A stretch of 64,000 nucleotides of DNA from Meconema thalassinum (lineage: Eukaryota; Arthropoda; Insecta; Orthoptera; Tettigoniidae). The first letter of the stretch is position 1. Every line of letters begins with the position of its first letter. The notes beneath the pieces are model-generated. The model ran no database searches, was not told the DNA's origin, and was given only the letters and a program-made list of their open reading frames with translations. The stretch is taken from positions 228,495,556 to 228,559,555 of the forward strand of contig OX336398.1 of the NCBI GenBank assembly GCA_946902985.2, written 5' to 3'. Shown here one piece after another: positions 10,151-20,692 of this stretch. Both the position numbers and the translations under genes were made by a program.

Positions 10151-11620
10151 TTACGGATTTTATTAATGTGATGTGTATATTTTTATTTGATGATTTTCAT
10201 GTCGTATTATTATTAATTATTTGAGTGTATACTATGACGTGCTTGATTTACAAGTAATTTGTTTAGCGTATAAATATTGTAATGTGAGCAGGATCCAAAT
10301 CTAGGGAAGTTGAATATTTTAACATTGGGTTGATGTTAAAATAATGTAACAGGAAAGTGTACGCGAACGAGGAAATTGTCCTCTAGGCGAAGCCAGGTTT
10401 TTCCCGTGGGCCGAGTGTGGCGGGATGAGTGGCCGCGCTGAGGAGATATGACAACCCTGTACTGATGTTGAGTCCAGAATTTGTCAAGGAGAGGGATGTT
10501 CGCTATTGTGAGATTTTGTATCAGGCGTTGGGGTTGGTAGGAGTCCGTGGATCAACCTAGGTTAACCAGTGATTGTAGAGGGGGATGATGACGGTTACTT
10601 AGGATTTTGTGGAAGCTAGTGAGGACACTCTTAATTTGGACTCCGTGTAGGGAGGTCTCATTTTGTCTGACCGCGTGTGAGCGGAAACTTATTCTTCGGT
10701 ACTCCAAAGGGGTAGGACTTGTCTTTTTGGTTTTGTGTGTTGAGGAAGAGACATTACAGTTTTACACTAATCGTGTTGATACAATAACGAAGTTGCAGGC
10801 TATAAGTTCTTGATTGAATGATGAGCCTAGTCTTAAGTATATCGCCAAGGTTACTTATTTCGAACAGCACTAATTATTGTGATCTGATATCTGTACATCT
10901 GTATTTCAACTATAGCGGCAAATTATTCGTACAGGAATGCTGGTCAAGTATGCTAAGCATTATTACATTCACGAGCGGAGTTAATGCGACGATCCAAAAC
11001 GGATTCCAAGCATTGGTCTGATACTAGATCCACGACGCAAATTAAATCGTTGGATGCTGGTTACAAAAGTAACAAACGTAATAGTAATCATAAAAGTAGA
11101 AATGGCATGTGAATCAAATTAATTGTGCTGTGAGTAATAGGACTAATTCTTTTGGGAGCAAGAACCCCAAAATTAGTAGAGATAGGTCACCACTGCTGAA
11201 GTCAACATCTGTAAGTACCGGTCAACTTTATTCCTGAGGGTCATCTATATCATGTCATATGTGTATCTGTGTAAATACGATAGGGAGTGTAATTATTCTG
11301 TACGATGAGGATCCTGCGAAATGTTTGTTTTATGTCTGGTATAACAATATATTATCGATTTTACCAGAAGCTGAAGGGTTTTATTTATTAGGTCACTTAG
11401 GAGTAGTTAGGTGTGAATGTCTATTGCTGTTGGTATTATCGTACAGGTGTTTAACCCGCACGCACCCCGTACATATAGAAGTATTGAGAGGCAGGCACAT
11501 TGCAACATTTGGCTATACACAGCACTGAAGTTGGCGTACATTCAACAGACACAGCTCTGTGCACCCCTTGCGGGCAGCCCTGCAATCACGTGTACAACTG
11601 TGTTTACTTCCACTATCTCG
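10150..11620. other. Unassigned region, possibly leader or gag of an old retroelement
   Basis: No protein is recognised. At about 10985-11100 a plus-strand frame rich in Ser, Asn and Lys (RSKTDSKHWSDTRSTTQIKS) breaks at a stop and seems to continue in another frame, like a decayed gag. This is weak and no family can be named. Confidence 0.3.
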
Positions 11621-11624
11621 ACTC

Positions 11625-11715
11625 GGCGAACAGACTTTAGTGATGGACGAATCAAGGAGGATGTTAAAAGTAGGTTGGCATAGACAAGGAAAGCATTTCT
11701 ACAGAAAAGTAATCT
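11625..11715 (+). pseudogene. RTE-like LINE fragment
   Basis: TTTAGTGATGGACGAATCAA and onward encodes SDGRIKEDVKSRLA and then, after a shift, KAFLQKSNLL, the region found at about 29355-29440 (minus) in the better LINE copy. Confidence 0.6.
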
Positions 11716-11959
11716 GTTGAGTTAAAATATTCATCTAGAGCTTCTCTGTTTTTTTTTGACTAATCATTATAATATATCATTAAGTCTTATATTCTTACGT
11801 AAGCGTAAAACCACAATATTCATCCCAACCTCAAAACATTTTTCAATGAACCAGTACATGAGTTCCATATCACTGACATCTCCACTACGGGCTGTATTTT
11901 GAAGAACTTGCTCTTTCATCATTAATTTAAAGAAAGTTGTAACAGATATGATTTTTTAT

Positions 11960-12725
11960 TTAAAGCCCACTTTTGGTTTTTAAAATGAAAGTAGACAAGG
12001 CCCAAAAATGTGTATTAGTGTGTGTGTGTGTGTGTGTGATTTGGTATGTCTGCCCCCCCACCCCCTATCAATTCAAACAAGGTGAAACCGAATTGAAAGA
12101 AATTTGGTACAGAGATAGCACTAGCAAATGGCACCTCAGTGTCATGTTTTATATCGCCACCATCTTGACAGAAACGTAATGGCGGCCACCCGAATGTTCA
12201 AGTCTTAAATAAATTACGACCAAACTAATAATGTGATATCTACCAAATGATGCATCAACATACCTTCATGTGGGAAGCGTCTTCTGACTAAAATACAAGG
12301 TCATCAGCCTAATAGTTTGAATATGGCGACCGTGTATGTGTGCAAATTGACCCCCCCCCTATCAATTCAAACACAACGAAACCAAATCGAACCACCTTTG
12401 GTACACAGGTAGCACTGGGAGGGGAAAACTCAGTGTCTTGTTATAGACCGCCGCCATCACAACAAAAAAGATATGGCACCCAACCAAATGTTCTGAGCTT
12501 AAATCAAATTACGACTAACCTAATCATCCGATCTCTACCAAATTTTGCAACAATATACATTAATGTGGGATGCATATTTTTCCCAAACTACAAGGTCATC
12601 AGCCAAATAGTGTCAAGATGGGGGATGTATGAATCATGCAAGTATTATAGCCTAATCGTAACTTACGATTCAACAAGGCCTGGCCTCACCAAATACGCTC
12701 ATCGTACATAGGGAGGTTTAAACTT
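11960..12725 (+). repeat. Microsatellite-bearing repeat related to the HINE-like family
   Basis: A GT run at 12018-12039 is followed by a C run and CTATCAATTCAAACA...GAAACCGAATTGAAA; at 12348 a second C run is followed by CTATCAATTCAAACACAACG, so the unit is duplicated inside. The order of GT microsatellite, C-rich patch, then GAAACC...TTGGTACA resembles the HINE-like copies at 32137, 33251, 40937 and 54307. Confidence 0.5.
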
Positions 12726-12789
12726 TCCTCAAGGAGGTGACCGGTAGCATATTAGCATTTCAAAATAAAATATAATAATTTTATTAATG

Positions 12790-13020
12790 CAGCCAACGGC
12801 CATGTATTTTTCTTTTCAGGACGGGTCAGGGAAGGGATATTGCAAGGAAATCGGCCGTGGACCTATTGAAGAAACCGTCCCGGCATTTGCCTTGTGGTGA
12901 AAATGGGAAACCACGAAAACCATTATCACGACGGCCGAGGTGGGATTCGAACCCACGTTCTCCCGATACCAGCGAGGAACGAGGTAGCGCGTTAGCGCTC
13001 TCGGCCACCGCGGCCGGTAA
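12790..13020 (-). repeat. tRNA-derived SINE
   Basis: On the minus strand: a tRNA-like head with GGTGGCCGAGAGCGCTAACG (box A region), then GGGTTCGAATCCCACCTCGG (box B, perfect GGTTCGAATCC), then a body with GGTTTTCGTGGTTTCCCATT and AGGCAAATGCCGGGACGG. The body is shared with the SINE at 13530. The head looks like a tRNA, but a mature tRNA fold with correct stems is not evident, so this is a SINE and not a tRNA gene. Confidence 0.75.
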
Positions 13021-13304
13021 AGTAACCGTAATAGTGACTAACAGTTCCGGCTGACTGTGCCATGTGGTGCTTGTTCATGCCATCCCGTTGGGTCAAAATG
13101 GCCGTTTTTTTGGCCCGTAAACTTATATATATTTCCGTAACTATGTATGTTCATATCCTCTTAGGAATATACTGAACAAAATAATACATATTTAGTACCA
13201 AATGGTTTATAGAAACGCCAGAAAACGCTAATGAAAATCGTTGATTGCAAGACAAAATATTATGGAGTTATACTAAATGAGTTGATAACCAAATATTAAT
13301 GTAC

Positions 13305-13385
13305 GGCATGTGTGGCGAAGTGGTAGCGACCTGGAGTCATAGTCTGAAGGTTCATGGATAAAATCCCAGCAGGTTCAAATTCTTT
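13305..13385 (+). repeat. tRNA-like SINE head, degenerate
   Basis: GTGTGGCGAAGTGGTAGCGA followed by AGCAGGTTCAAATTC resembles box A and box B of a tRNA-derived SINE. Downstream is T-rich. Confidence 0.4.
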
Positions 13386-13414
13386 ACTTCTTTTTATTTT
13401 TTGTATTTATTGAT

Positions 13415-13510
13415 TTATAAGTACTCACACGTTATAATGCTAAGCATATATAGTGTGTATTTGCAATCGAAAATATTATATATATATATTTATACCACCA
13501 CATATTTTGA
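13415..13510 (+). repeat. Dispersed repeat shared with 34715-34830
   Basis: ACTCACACGTTATAATGCTA, TGTGTATTTGCAATCGAAAA and TATATTTATACCACCACA recur in order at 34715-34830. Confidence 0.6.
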
Positions 13511-13529
13511 ATCGACTACATCTATTAAG

Positions 13530-13758
13530 TCGCCTCCGTAGCGTAGCGGTCAGCATGGTTAGCTGCCGTCCCGGAGGTCCTGTGTTCGATTCCCGGCTCT
13601 GCCACAAAATTTGAAAAGTGGTATGAGGACTAGAACGGGGTCTACTCAGCCTCGGGTGGCCCAAATGAGTAGAGGGGGTTCGATTCCCACCTCAGCCATC
13701 CTCGAAGTGGTTTTCCGTGATTTCCCACTTCGTCTTCAGGCAAATGCCAGGATGGTAC
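13530..13758 (+). repeat. tRNA-derived SINE, left part (split by the Gypsy element)
   Basis: Head TAGCGTAGCGGTCAGCATGG and GTTCGATTCCCGGCTCTGCC, then a second box-B-like GGTTCGATTCCCACCTCAGC, then GTGGTTTTCCGTGATTTCCC and GGCAAATGCCAGGATGGTAC. It stops at GTAC (13755-13758), the target site of the Gypsy insertion. The rest of the SINE resumes at 27976 with the same GTAC. Confidence 0.8.
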
Positions 13759-13837
13759 TGCCCCCGTAAATTGAATTATATAGAGACCACGGTGGCTATA
13801 TTGGAAAATATAAAGAAAGTTATGGCTGTCATAGTTA

Positions 13838-13921
13838 TGACGTGGGTGGTCATGACGTAAGCACGGATGACGCAGACGTTATACCAGCAGGCTGCTTGAG
13901 CTGAGATTCTTTATGACGTCA
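13838..13921 (+). promoter_or_regulatory. Cluster of CRE/ATF-like sites in U3
   Basis: TGACGTGG (13838-13845), TGACGTAA (13853-13860) and the full palindrome TGACGTCA (13914-13921) lie within 85 bp near the LTR start. The same cluster is kept in the 3' LTR at 24130-24213. The 8-bp palindrome is the known bZIP CREB/ATF site; use by this element is inferred. Confidence 0.5.
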
Positions 13922-14256
13922 GCATTTATTCGAGAAAGATCCGAGATTTACGACGCAGTCGCAGGAAATGTGGAATTGTGCTGAGGAAGAAATTATGCTA
14001 TTGGAGGGGAGGCTCGAACCAATCAACGATTGTGTGAAGGAAGACGGAGATTGCTGAAACTATGATATTTTTAATGCTTTTTGGAATGAAGAATTGTGGA
14101 AATCCATTTGCAGTTGAGGCATTGATCTGGAATTTTGGTGAAAGTTATTTCCAGTTTTTGAATTTTGAAAATCCGTCACGTATTGACGAAGTTGGAACTA
14201 CTAGCAATGACGCAGTAACACGCTATGGAAGGGATGGATACGCCCCTCATGAAGTT

Positions 14257-14264
14257 TATAAAAG
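14257..14264 (+). promoter_or_regulatory. Candidate TATA box 1 of the 5' LTR
   Basis: TATAAAAG followed about 25-60 bp later by TCTCAATC and TTTTCAGTGA, possible initiators. If this is the real promoter, U3 is about 530 bp and R about 3.1 kb. Copy in the 3' LTR at 24549-24556. Confidence 0.45.
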
Positions 14265-17118
14265 GCCTTGCGCAGAAGAGAGGAGTCTCAATCGTCAGAT
14301 CTAAAATCGTCAGATTTTCAGTGATTATATATTCGTTTTGGTGAAACGTCGAGTGACATTGGTAGAAAGAGTCGTCTTTATAACGCGTGGTGAAGCCACC
14401 GCATTAAACGTGATTCGAGCAGACAAGCAGTGCAAGTTTACTGTGAGTAAAACTAGGTGAAGTTAAAACGCACATTATAACGCGTCTACAAGAGTGGCTA
14501 TGAACAGTTAGCGGTTGCCTATAAGCTAATCCTATTGTGCAGTGCTACATTAAGCAGTGTAGTAAATTTGAACAATTTCGAGGAGTTATTTTAGAAGATA
14601 TTAGCAATTTTAGACGTCTGACAAAAGTGATTTTCTCGCCTCCTGAGAAGCACTTTGTATCGCCAGATCCTACCCTACGGCTGACACAGCTAGTGTAACA
14701 GGGAGACTTCTGATTGCTTTTGTGACACAACGCTACAGTATTATGGAGCAGTTTAATAAGGCAGTTTGTTCTTCGATTACCATAACCGAAGAGAAGATGG
14801 AAGGCTAAAGGACTTTAATGCAATTGGGACATACATCGTTGGAGTAAGATAGCAACATGGAACTTCGCTAATTGCCATTCCATATAAGCGGACATGTGGT
14901 GAACAACCATCTACACCCATGTTTCGTGGCTCAACGCTGAATACTATCAAATAGCAATGGAAACGATTTCATACTCTCTGAATATGAATATTTCTACGGA
15001 AATTACTACAAAAACTTCATGGCGATTTTCTACAAGATCTTCAGGGATTTTTCAAGAGAGGTCAGGGTTGTCCCGACTCACAAAGAAGAATTTTGCCGGA
15101 AGGATGTCTTTCGTCTTCATGGAGCAGTGCAATTTCCGGAGAAGGAAGCAGTTCGATTCTCCGAGGGTGCTGTTTCCTGTTTCGAGGATGGAGCTCAGCT
15201 TTAACTTGGTGAAATGGATCCATCAGCAGTCTTCTTTGGGGAATTTTCCTCTGGAACTTCAATCGGCAGATAAGGTACTCGTGAACGTTTATTGTATTTG
15301 AGTTTTCTAGCAATATCTGAGCAACCATTTTCCCATATTTCCTGTCCTCATGTATTTTGCCCTATATTCTTGTTTGAGATTCCTATTCTCAGTACACCTT
15401 GATGAGTTATGCCTTTTTCGACGATTTATTAAGACATTGTTATGTCATGGGCATAGTTAAATGATTTTGGATCAGTTGAGACTGATATTTAGATTTTTCA
15501 GTAATTTGCTTATTTTTGTAGTCACGATTTGACTATAAGTTAATGATTTTCATGGCAGATTTAACTTCAGACAGCGTGTCTCTTTATTAAAGTAATTTCT
15601 ACCCCAGTTTAATTACTTTGACCAATTTTATGTCATCATCAAGAAGGAAGAACATTTAAATGATTTTAGAGCGTTAAAATCTCTTGCGTTGTCGACGATC
15701 TTGGAAATACTAGTCGTTATTTGAAATTGATTGCAACACAGACATTTATCGTCAGTTATGAACGACCATTGCATCATAGACAATTTTGTGAAAGATGAAC
15801 TTTAATTATGAATTATTGAATGCATTAAAGTCGTGAACTTTTGTTAGGAGTTTTTTCTCAATTAGAGAGTTGAATAATAATGTTTGCATTCCACAGTCTA
15901 ATTGGATTCTATTCGACTATTTTGCAGTTTAGTCGCACTTTGTTTGATGATAGTATTTTTATACTACAATACTTTGAAGATGATAATCTTAAATTTTGAT
16001 AGACCAGAGAGGCGTATATAAGCGTATTCACTATTAAATTTGTTTGTGATTGGCAAATTTTTACTTCATTTCGATTCATGAATGAAATCCACGAAGGTTA
16101 AATGACAACAGTTTTGAAACTATTAATGATTATAAGAATTTTTGAAGTGGAACTATCAATTTATAATCGCTAGCGCAGCGGACGTGTTGAAAGTCGCTGA
16201 TGTATAAATGCCCTTGAAGTAAATGAAGGAGATTCCCACAGTAATTAATGATATTAAAGAATTTGTTAGTGGAGGTTTTAGTAAATTCTGTGGAAGATTT
16301 TGATGCCGTATATATTAATATATGATGAATTTTGGGCCTATTATTAATGCAGTTTTGTGCATTTTTTTTGTAAGCGACGTATTTACCGCAGGAGTGTATT
16401 GTATTTGTCCTTTGAAAATTAATCAAGTGAATTTACTGTTATAATTAACAAGAGTATTGAAAGAATTTGAGATAAGATTTTGAATGAAGATTACCGTCAC
16501 AAATAATTATAATAATTATTAAACCTTTATTAAACCAGATTGTGACATTAACATGTATAACTAACCTTCATTGGTCGATTATATTGACACGATTTTGAAA
16601 TTACCAACCGGATGAACATGTGGTTAATGTATTTCTCAAATTAATAATTTGAATAATTTAAATGTTAATATTGTAAATAAATAATGTAAATATCTTTGAC
16701 AATAATGTGGAACGGAAGTAATGTTAGAGGCGTGTTTAAAATTCTTTTTGTCTTTAACTATATTATGAACAATTTCTAATTGTTATTAATAATTTATGAT
16801 TTTTTGTTATAAACATTTAAGAGTTTGTTTTATACTCTAAACAGTGCTTATTAAACATTTGAATGATAATTTAACAAGTTTAAGAATTGTCAGAATAATC
16901 CAGTGGTATGTGAGTAAAGCATTGGAAAGATTTGCGTAACAATATTTTGTGATGTCTTGCGGACATTTAAAACTTTTGAGAGAGTGCTGGATTCTTACGC
17001 AACGTGACTTGACAAGGGAGCCCATTTGACAGGTGTACGTCAGGCTGAAGGGTAGATGACAGCTGGCCAGACAACTGGTTATCAGCGGACGAGGTCGTCT
17101 GCATTGAGGCCTTGCGCC

Positions 17119-17126
17119 TATAAATA
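17119..17126 (+). promoter_or_regulatory. Candidate TATA box 2 of the 5' LTR
   Basis: TATAAATA, 230 bp before the AATAAA. If this is the real promoter, U3 is about 3.4 kb and R a normal 230 bp or so. Copy in the 3' LTR at 27410-27417. Confidence 0.5.
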
Positions 17127-17355
17127 CAAGTGTCATGTTTATTAAAAGAAACCAAATGCTCTGTATATATGTCTCATCCTGACTTCCTTATCCAGACCAA
17201 ATGTGTTCTAAATATTACGTTATTTTGAGCTCGTGGGAGCTAACATGTTGTATAATAACTTTGCAAGTCCTATAGGAGGACATAGTCAGATTGACATGGG
17301 CTACTGATAGCCACATTTATTTTGTTGAGTTGTTAAAGTCATACCCTTTATTTGA

Positions 17356-17361
17356 AATAAA
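17356..17361 (+). terminator. Poly(A) signal in the 5' LTR
   Basis: AATAAA in TTTGAAATAAAGC, followed by a GT-rich stretch (TTGCCGTCGTTCTGGTT). The functional copy would be that in the 3' LTR at 27647-27652. Confidence 0.55.
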
Positions 17362-17691
17362 GCTTTTGTACAGTTCAAGGTTCTTGCCGTCGTTCTGGTT
17401 CATTTTTAAATGTCACAGTGAAGGTTATTGTGGGAGCATACTTTAGAGATCCTGTTGTCAACCCAATCCCCGAGATATTTATAAGAGGTAAGTAGAGGTA
17501 AGTATGAACCCCCGTCTATTTTGGTGTGTTCCACAATAATTCCATGTTAACTTCTGTGCTCAAATCTCGATAGTATCTGTCAGTGCCATTTTCATTGGTG
17601 TAGCTGAGCCGGCGCGGTGGATTATTGGCAATCCGATTGAGGGGGCGGATATCTGACAGCCTACTATCCGGGTAAACGGGGACAGAAGGAT

Positions 17692-17701
17692 TGGCGCAGT
17701 C
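17692..17701 (+). promoter_or_regulatory. Primer binding site, tRNA-Ser type
   Basis: TGGCGCAGTC, 7 bp after the 5' LTR, is complementary to the 3' end GACTGCGCCA of insect tRNA-Ser (discriminator plus CCA). The match stops after 10 bases. It marks where minus-strand DNA synthesis would start. Confidence 0.65.
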
Positions 17702-18278
17702 AACGTATGGGGCTGATTCAACATAAGTGGATCACCAGGTTGAACGCCAGTAGGATTGGCAAACCTAAAACGTGTGGATCGATTAGACTCAAATAAAGAG
17801 TTTGATTCTTTGTTAGATGTCTCGGCCAATTGTAGAATTTAAGAGTGTGATTATATAGGAATTAAATGTTGTATTGTAGTAGGAAAATTACACTCAGAAA
17901 AGATCAGATCTTATACAACTTGAGAAAGGTTAAATGGGCTGGAAACTTAGAAAAATCGCCTATGATCTGGAATCTTATTTTATTTGACCGGCTTATGACA
18001 TTTTAGTCATATTAGAGATAAAATTAAATTATTTGGATTGTAAATGTAAATTATTTGTGTTAGGATATTTTAAAATGGGCCAGGGAAATTTGAACTTGTG
18101 CTTGAGTTTGTTTCAACATGAAGTGTCTTCGAAGGTTAATTATAAGGTAGTTATAAGTTAGTTTTAAGACAGAAAATTGATCAAATTTATATATGGTGAA
18201 AAGTGTTGCTCAGATGTTGTTATTTTGCTCTATTGATGTATGTCCCTACAGCAGTTTATATTCTGAATTAATATTGTA
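17702..18278 (+). other. Untranslated leader of the Gypsy element
   Basis: About 580 bp between the PBS and the gag ATG without an open frame on the plus strand; expected to carry packaging signals, none recognisable by eye. Confidence 0.5.
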
Positions 18279-20692
18279 ATGGCAGACGAAAGTATGAGGA
18301 TGATGTTAGAAGAGTTGAAAGCTAGCATGAATGAAAGTGCGAGGGAGATGAAAGCTAGCATGAACAGCAGTATGAAGCAGATGATGGAGGAGAATGCTAG
18401 TAATTTGTCTGCTAATTTGAAAGTTAGCATGAGTGAAAGCATGAAGGAGATGGAAGCTAGGAATACTAGTCGAATGGAGGAGAGCATGAAAGTTCTTCAG
18501 ACCAGTTCTGCTCACTTAGAGGATAATATGTCGCGTTTACAGATTAATACCCAAGGAATCGAGAATGCTGTAACTGACATGCGCTCAGACATGTCCAATG
18601 TTAAAATAGATGTGTCTAATGTGCATAAAGGTCTTACAATGTTGAATTTAGATGTTGCTAATGTCCGAAGTGATATTTCTTGTGCTAGGGCTGAAGTAGT
18701 TGTTGTTAAAAATGATGTTGCGACTGTCCAAGACAAGGTTGAGGAAGTCCAAAGAGGAATCCAAAATGTTAGAACTGATGTGTCCAATGTTCAGGTTGAT
18801 ATTAATAACATTCATTCGGATGTAAACGAGATGCAAAGTGACATGAATAAAATTCAAGTCGAAGTCAACACAGTTTTCGTAGATATTGCTAAAGTCCAAA
18901 CTGATGTAAATAAAGTCAGGGAAGAAATATAAAATTCGAAAACACTTTGTACCCGTAATATAAGTGCATTAACGACTAGGCTAGTTGATGAGTCAGTTAG
19001 AACGACAGCGTCTTTAGCAGGTTTAAAGTTTGATGTAGAGGTCATGAGAACCCAGGTACTAGACCATAATAGATTACTTAAAGAAGATATCGAAGTAGAC
19101 ATAGCAGAAATGTTAACGGCAAATGTAGCAGTATGGAAAGACGAGTGGAATAGGTCAAGTGGGGAACATGTAACCCAAATTCAAGAACGTATTGAAAGAA
19201 AACTTGCCAGTACTCAAATAGATATTAACAATGAAGTAGTACAGATTAGGAAAGATTTAAGCGTCAGGATGGATTCGCTATCCGAGAGACAAGTAGAAGA
19301 TAGAACACAATTAGGTCAGGATGTGCAAGCATTAAAATCTGCATTAGAGGAACAGATTCATAAAGTTGTCTTTGATGTGAATGAAACGACGAGTAAACTG
19401 CAAAATTTGAAGCTAGGAGAAGCTAGTTTGATGGAGACCTACAAAGAGGAGTTAATCAAGAAAGTCTTAACGGAGATTACTGACAAGGATACAGTAGGCT
19501 TGGCTTGCGAAACCAATAGGAATTATGCCAGAAGATATAACCTAGATCCAGAAGAGAGAGACGTGACTCCTGAAGAACGTATATCCAGATTCAGGGAGGA
19601 AGATGACGAGAGGAATATGGAACCTGAGTGGAACTATCGAGATAGTGGGAAAAACTACCCGGATTCATATCCGAGGAATGTCACGGTCATCAGGAATTTT
19701 GAAGACAAACCACAAAAGTTCAGCAACACTGATAGTTTGACGCCTATAGAATATATTAGGAACCTGAAAGATTATTTCATCGAAGCTCACATTCCCAGAG
19801 AGAGAGAGAGATGAAGATAGTGGAGAGATTTTTGATTGGAGGACCCCTCGAATGGTTTCGCGCATTTAGATACACGTTCAGTAACTTTGACGAGTTTGCA
19901 GAGGCGCTAATCAAACGATTTTGGTCCATCGAAGCGCAGAATTCGTTAAGAGCGGAGGTTTATTCAAGAAAATACTCAGGTACTCTTCCAACGCGGTACG
20001 CTGATTTCTTTACGAGTCAATTGTCCCGCTTGAGATTTTTGCAACCCCCTTTGTCAACGGAGCAATTAATTGATGCGATTTCTCGTATGCTGCCTGTGGG
20101 GGTGAGGAGACTAATCATTTCGTCAAACATAAGGGATTTGACCAGCATGGATGAATTACTGAGGAGGTTAGACTACACAAGTCCAATGCCTAACGTGGTA
20201 CAGAAAGGTCAAAGGCATGACTTCAAAGAAATAAATACGGTATATATGGACCAAGTCCAACAAACTGACAAGCCAGATGAAGAGAAAACTGACAATGTAG
20301 GTCCTCACAGGAATAACCAGTTTAGGAATAACAGATCGCAAGGTTACCGTCCGTATCAACAGAGAAGAGGCTGGAACTATAATCGAGACAATTACAACAA
20401 TGGAAGAGGCAGATATTACAACAATCATGGTTATAACAGAAATTATAATAGAAATAACCAGAACCAAAATAGCAATCAAAATCCTCAAGGTCATGTTATG
20501 ACACCCGATCAGTATCAGGAAAGAGAGAGGGAAAGCCAGCAATACCTGAAGGAGTTACGGGAAAAAGAAGCCGAAAATCAAAAGAAAAAGCAGGATGTTG
20601 TAATCGATCCTGGGCCTTCTACGAGCCAGCACAATTTTGAGGTCGGTAACACAAAAAAACGCCGATTTCTCAACGACAGTGAGAACTTGTAA
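18279..20692 (+). pseudogene. gag of the Gypsy element (one stop, one frameshift)
   Basis: Structural protein of the virus-like particle. ATG at 18279. Residues about 60-217 are a very regular heptad pattern (units such as DVSNVQVDINNIHSD), predicting a long coiled coil that continues after the stop. The TAA at 18930-18932 is the only stop in that frame before 19812; sequence between 18933 and 19043 reads through in the same frame. At 19798-19812 a GA run (AGAGAGAGAGAG) shifts the frame, as expected from one extra GA unit; the capsid-like part (GPLEWFRAFRYTFSNFDEF, then LISQ-like helices) continues in the new frame from 19811. The C-terminus is rich in Asn, Arg, Tyr and Gly (20330-20500) and has no CCHC zinc knuckle, so that tract probably binds RNA. 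Whether the stop or frameshift is tolerated is unknown; I read both as damage. Confidence 0.8.

Larger units (their letters stand above)
13759..17684 (+). repeat. 5' LTR of the Gypsy element
   Basis: 3926 bp, TGCCCCCGTAAATTG...AACGGGGACA. Almost identical to 24051-27975, with single-base differences and one 1-bp indel near 16206. It is several times longer than most Gypsy LTRs. It holds CRE-like sites near its start, two candidate TATA boxes (14257 and 17119) and AATAAA at 17356. Short open frames inside it show no family resemblance and are unlikely to be genes. Confidence 0.95.

Noticed and set aside
12826..13054. Possible tRNA genes (also 13530, 29779, 36150, 38143, 51889, 53148, 56567, 60228)
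   Set aside because: Box A and box B are present, but each continues into a SINE body with tail and often a target duplication; cloverleaf stems are not convincing.
14062..17829. Several 60-114 aa frames inside the LTRs (repeated at +10.29 kb)
   Set aside because: Present in both LTRs because the LTRs are copies; no domain, frames overlap on both strands.
19798..19812. Programmed frameshift site in gag
   Set aside because: The shift lies in a plain GA run in the middle of the capsid-like region, not at a gag-pol border; a dinucleotide slip is the simpler explanation.
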